Part shown: positions 8,442 through 11,100 of the stretch, piece by piece
Layout: every line of letters starts with the position of its first letter
Position numbering within the stretch: position 1 is the first letter of the stretch
Assembly (NCBI GenBank): GCA_946803715.1
Contig: CAMPET010000159.1
Location: 153,856-164,955, forward strand
Origin: Beroe ovata
Taxonomy: Eukaryota > Ctenophora > Nuda > Beroida > Beroidae
Direction: 5' to 3'
DNA: 11,100 nucleotides
The notes under the pieces: generated by a model
The model's input: the letters and a program-made list of their open reading frames with translations, nothing else
Told to the model about the DNA's origin: nothing
Databases searched by the model: none
Position numbers and translations under genes: made by a program

Positions 8442-8504
8442 AGAGTGCTATCAGTCAATTTTATCCTCAGAAGGTTTACAAAATCAACGTCATACTGCAT
8501 CTCT
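8442..8504 (-). promoter_or_regulatory. SECIS element in the SELENOK 3' UTR (form 2)
   Basis: This RNA element directs selenocysteine insertion at the upstream UGA through SBP2 and eEFSec. It folds by eye on the minus strand. Helix I pairs AGAGATGC (8504-8497) with GCACTCT (8448-8442), with one bulge. The non-Watson-Crick quartet is ATGAC (8493-8489) opposite TGAT (8453-8450). Helix II has nine consecutive pairs, GTTGATTTT (8488-8480) with AAAATTGAC (8462-8454), including two G-U pairs. The apical part GTAAACCTTCTGAGGAT has the required unpaired AAA (8477-8475) and a 3-bp mini-helix CCT/AGG, the hallmark of form 2. The quartet lies about 310 nt after the UGA codon. Confidence 0.92.
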
Positions 8505-8721
8505 CACTAGTACACAACGCTCTAGTATCTCTTAGTTACCGATCACGATTATTGTTTTTAATTTATTGGTTCAATCAATCTATATTATCGATCTCCTTTT
8601 ATGGAAACTCATCTGAATCAGCTTAGTAAAATACAAAATTCAAGAAAGAATCTCATTAAATATCCCAATAAAAGAAATAAAAACGCAAAATGTTATATAA
8701 TTATGTCCACTATACTAAGTG

Positions 8722-8770
8722 GCAACAGTTGTCATGGTAACTGATGGTAACAGATAATGAGCGTTGTCAC
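8722..8770 (-). repeat. GTTACCATGACAAC-type repeats in the SELENOK 3' UTR
   Basis: Transcribed-strand copies GTTACCATCA and GTTACCATGACAACTG, plus a weaker one, lie between the SELENOK stop codon and the SECIS. They have the same orientation as the intronic copies, so the family is not confined to introns. Confidence 0.75.
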
Positions 8771-8796
8771 CGTGCCTCTGAACCAGCAGAGACACT

Positions 8797-9615
8797 TTAC
8801 CTTCCTCATCCTCCCCCGCCCATTGGCGGCGGTGATGGACCTATAAACAGCGAGTGTAAACGGTGTTGTCATGGTTACAGTGATTGCTGTGATGATAACA
8901 GTGAATGTTGTCATGGTTACAATGATTGTTGTCATGACAACAATGATTGTTGTCATGATAACAGTGAGTGTCATAGTAACAGAAAGTCACAGTAATTCAA
9001 ACCTGAACCTCGTCCGCCAAATCCACCCATTCGTCTGGGGGAGAGGATAACTAAGCGTGATTCAGGTTGCTATGATTTACGAGCACATTTCACAATTCTT
9101 AGGGTAACCATAGTAACAAGCGGTTACCATGGTAACTAGTAGTTACCTGCCGCCAGGATGTCTGGGACCCCTCTCCCCGCCACCGCTTATTCGTGTCTCA
9201 GTGCTGTTCGGCTGTGGACATATTGGTGTGAGCTAAATGGTCAGTGCTAAGTGTACGCACTTGAAGACAAAATGAAATATCTGTGAAAATCACTCACCAT
9301 TACCATTGACACAAAGCTGAAATGAGTGGTAGATAAAGGATTCATCTGACAATACCAATGTACATTGGCAATCAGGAAAAGTTAATTGTCCGTGACATTG
9401 TGACGATATACTTACAAGAGATATATAAAATTCATCACTCCCCAAAAGAAATCCTTCACAGAATCTAGTCCATTGATTGACCGACTGTCTTGAACATTGC
9501 CTGTTAATCGATCATGAGTAGAAACCTGCCTCAGATTTGAAAATGATATTAATCTAAGGAATCAGGGGTCCAATCAAGAAACTCTGAAATTCTTACCGCC
9601 GCTGATGTATGGCAT
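8797..9615 (-). CDS. SELENOK: selenoprotein K, 6 exons, with in-frame TGA selenocysteine
   Basis: A small ER-membrane selenoprotein; the family is known for partnering DHHC6 in protein palmitoylation and for roles in ER-associated degradation and calcium flux. Exons: 9615-9597, 9500-9416, 9316-9298 (19-nt microexon), 9211-9147, 9034-9003, 8840-8797. All are GT-AG with matching phases; 87 residues (human 94). The start MPYISGGNVQDSRS matches human MVYISNGQVLDSRS. One membrane segment lies at about 23-41 (DFFWGVMNFIYLFF; human DFFWGIAEFVVLFF). A Gly/Arg/Pro-rich cytosolic tail follows, with RRMGGFGGRGSGG and the SH3-ligand-like PSPPPM (human GPSPPPM). The end is GGGG-Sec-GR then TAA (8799-8797), matching human AGG-Sec-GR. 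Sec85 is TGA at 8808-8806. The SECIS at 8504-8442 confirms recoding. The gene lies between the 398-aa gene and the USP37-like gene on the same strand. Confidence 0.95.
8806..8808 (-). other. SELENOK: UGA selenocysteine codon (Sec85 of SELENOK)
   Basis: TGA is followed by GGA AGG TAA, so recoding adds Sec-Gly-Arg, exactly the C-terminus of the family. Read as stop it would remove the redox residue. The last exon then still encodes PSPPPMGGGG. Confidence 0.93.
8866..8990 (-). repeat. 21-bp minisatellite in SELENOK intron 5
   Basis: Five copies with an exact 21-bp period (GTCATG or variant at 8868, 8889, 8910, 8931, 8952) plus a sixth at 8970. On the transcribed strand the unit reads CACTGTAACCATGACAAC, almost the MRPL20-intron unit. 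It fills most of the intron 8841-9002. Confidence 0.93.
9101..9146. repeat. GTTACCATGGTAAC palindrome at the SELENOK intron 4 donor
   Basis: A perfect 14-bp palindrome at 9123-9136 with partial copies on both sides (9101-9116 and 9138-9146). The last partial copy, GTAACT, is the splice donor of exon 4 (CAG|GTAACT at 9146). Confidence 0.82.
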
Positions 9616-9887
9616 CTTATAAGATCTCAGTCATGGAACATTGCTGAGTACTAAATAATGATGAATAATTATTGAGAAGCTTATTTGAGACTTATATTAT
9701 TCTACAGCAAGTAAAAATCCATACATCTATAACAATAAATTATTATTAAACCAAATAAGTAGCTGTTTGATGAAGTAAAAGCTACTTAAACGCATCATTA
9801 ACAGTGTTGAAACTGGGCACTGATTCAAACATTAGTTGAAAAGTAACAGGGCAGAACCAAATAAGAACAAAAATTTTGTGTGAAGAG
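9616..9887 (-). other. compact intergenic region upstream of SELENOK
   Basis: 272 bp, AT-rich, between the stop codon of the 398-aa gene and the SELENOK ATG. It must hold the 3' UTR of the former and the promoter and 5' UTR of the latter. I see no AATAAA on the minus strand and no convincing TATA box, only a TTATAAG directly before the ATG. Confidence 0.55.
9633..9643 (-). promoter_or_regulatory. 11-bp motif CAATGTTCCAT upstream of the SELENOK ATG
   Basis: The same 11-mer as at 8308-8298, same strand, at nearly the same distance from a start codon (17 versus 22 nt). It may be a core promoter or 5' UTR element, or chance. Confidence 0.3.
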
Positions 9888-11084
9888 TTATGATACAATA
9901 CAGCTACGTCTTTTTTCCTGGCCAATTGAGTTGTTCAGGCTGGGATCAGCCTCTTCATTATCAACTTGATTCTTTTCTTCATTTTCTTTTTCATGTTCAT
10001 TCTCTTCTTCAATTTCTTTTTCATGATCAGATCTAAATCTTAACTTGTGTAGTTCTGAATCATCATAGTAAAGTTTAATAGAGCCTCTCTTTGGTAGAGA
10101 TTGATGGTACAAAAGAATATCCTCCTTCACGGATGGAGCTTTTCTTTTAAGAAGCTCTGACACCTTTCCTGTTTTACTTTTGATAACTGCTTTTTCACTC
10201 GGATCTTTCCCAATAGTAACATCAACATCAGGGTTAAACATGGTGGTTGAGAAAGGTCTTCTGACAATTTCGGGTGTGGTTTGCTCTGTCGCCTGAGTTT
10301 CTGTATTAGTGTGAACTACAGTAGAAGTAGTCTTATTTACAACTTTAACAGATTCATTGTGAATCTGAGTTGCAGCCGAATTGGACTGTTTCACTGCACT
10401 CAAAGTGTGATAATTAGACTGAAAATTTTTTCTACTCTGAATCTTAAAGCCGGGTGGGTGAGAAAAATGAGTTTTGAATTGAAAGCCTTGATTACTTTTT
10501 GTTTGAGCTTCAATTGCAGAGTTAGATTTCTTGATAACATTTTTCTGATGTTGCGTTTTCGTCAAAGGTACATATTGAGAGTCTTGATTCACTTCTGTTC
10601 TATCCTGAATTGGAGAAAATGATGGCTTAGAAGATGGTAGCAAGGATTTTTGATATTGTTGCATCTGATGACTAGATCCACTGCCTTGATTGATATCTGT
10701 TTCGGTTTGAATTATTGAATACGATTTCTGAAATTGTTTTTGCTTCTGAGCTTGGGATTGGCAGGGTTCATCTGTTTGAACTGCAATTGATCTCAATGTG
10801 CAGTCCAAAGAAATAAACAAATGGTATTTGTATCCATCATCATTTGGCTCTAGTAAAATGGAAACATGAAATCTGTTTATATTAATTGTAAGCTTAAAAT
10901 CACAGATCTGTTGCTCGGTCAACCACTTCTCAATAAACTTCCTATTTACAGTTTCCAAAGCATTGTTGTCAAGGATTTCCTCACTGCAAGATGTATGGGT
11001 TGTGACATCAACTTTGATTCCACCAACAGTCCAACAATGATTGATAACAATGGGTGAACAACAAGAGTCTGCTCTAGTTCCCAT
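9888..11084 (-). CDS. unrecognised single-exon 398-aa protein with C-terminal CaaX-like CIVS
   Basis: Not recognised. Residues 1-105 look folded, with alternating hydrophobic stretches (FKLTININRFHVSILLEP, YKYHLFISLDC) and six cysteines. Residues 108-245 are rich in Q, S, N and K and contain about four degenerate repeats of the type QKxxxxIxxxTxxNQG. Residues 352-380 are a charged E/K/N run (EKEIEEENEHEKENEEKNQ). The end is EKRRSCIVS: a basic patch followed by Cys-Ile-Val-Ser, which fits the CaaX rule for farnesylation (known for the motif, inferred here). No signal peptide or membrane segment is evident. The ATG at 11084-11082 has an in-frame TAA 9 nt upstream, so the start is plausible, but only 16 bp of sequence lie beyond it and an upstream exon cannot be excluded. 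It is more AT-rich than its neighbours. Confidence 0.7.
   Translation of the reverse strand: MGTRADSCCSPIVINHCWTVGGIKVDVTTHTSCSEEILDNNALETVNRKFIEKWLTEQQICDFKLTININRFHVSILLEPNDDGYKYHLFISLDCTLRSIAVQTDEPCQSQAQKQKQFQKSYSIIQTETDINQGSGSSHQMQQYQKSLLPSSKPSFSPIQDRTEVNQDSQYVPLTKTQHQKNVIKKSNSAIEAQTKSNQGFQFKTHFSHPPGFKIQSRKNFQSNYHTLSAVKQSNSAATQIHNESVKVVNKTTSTVVHTNTETQATEQTTPEIVRRPFSTTMFNPDVDVTIGKDPSEKAVIKSKTGKVSELLKRKAPSVKEDILLYHQSLPKRGSIKLYYDDSELHKLRFRSDHEKEIEEENEHEKENEEKNQVDNEEADPSLNNSIGQEKRRSCIVS
10365..10739 (-). repeat. degenerate protein repeat in the 398-aa gene
   Basis: Residues about 116-240 hold four imperfect units marked by Q-x-Q-K (or QSRK), then I or A plus Q, then a T-x-x-N-Q-G/D core: SIIQTETDINQGSG, SPIQDRTEVNQDSQ, SAIEAQTKSNQGFQ and the weakest, LSAVKQSNSAATQ. 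DNA identity between units is low, so the repeat is old. Confidence 0.5.
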
Positions 11085-11100
11085 GGGTTGTGATTAAGGA

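Noticed and set aside
8806-8808. TGA as the true stop of the SELENOK reading frame
   Set aside because: The next codons GGA AGG TAA give the family's Sec-Gly-Arg end, and a SECIS follows in the 3' UTR.
8732-8974. Minus-strand 80-aa frame with repeated VTMTTIIV segments
   Set aside because: It is the translated 21-bp minisatellite of SELENOK intron 5 plus the last SELENOK exon in the wrong frame.
8866-8990. Regular short repeats resembling a CRISPR array
   Set aside because: Period 21 bp with no spacers, degenerate units, inside a spliced eukaryotic intron. It is a minisatellite.

Overview
The window is eukaryotic, from an invertebrate animal genome with small introns. The evidence is three intron-containing genes with GT-AG splice sites and matching codon phases: a metazoan-type USP37 deubiquitinase, a selenoprotein K, and a mitochondrial ribosomal protein bL20m. 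Introns are mostly about 75-600 bp and packed with short tandem repeats. I cannot name the species; a sponge or other early-branching animal is only a guess.

Layout. Positions 1-361 are the end of an intron of MRPL20, carrying about 1.5 copies of a ~170-bp repeat. Six exons of MRPL20 (+ strand, 5' end outside the window) run from 362 to 1571. A convergent intergenic stretch (1572-2684) follows. Then three genes lie head to tail on the minus strand: a USP37-like ubiquitin protease (12 exons, 8275 down to 2685, about 1038 aa), selenoprotein K (6 exons, 9615 down to 8797, 87 aa including selenocysteine), and an unrecognised single-exon 398-aa protein (11084 down to 9888) ending in a CaaX-like CIVS.

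The main result is selenoprotein K, which is invisible as an open reading frame because it is split into exons of 19-85 nt and has an in-frame TGA. Exon chaining gives a protein ending Gly-Sec-Gly-Arg. A SECIS element can be folded by eye in the 3' UTR at 8504-8442, with the UGA/GA quartet, a 9-bp helix and an apical AAA. The second main result is the full USP37-like gene, with Cys box, QQDAHE box, two CxxC pairs and His box in order across exons 9-12. It apparently lacks the ubiquitin-interacting-motif insert known from vertebrate USP37.

The introns carry two repeat families that keep one orientation relative to the host gene's transcription, although the genes lie on opposite strands: a 20-21-bp minisatellite built on GTTACCATGACAAC, and a ~160-172-bp unit. 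Some splice donors fall inside or at the edge of these repeats. The genes share no obvious pathway. SELENOK acts at the ER membrane, USP37 removes ubiquitin, and bL20m belongs to the mitochondrial ribosome.
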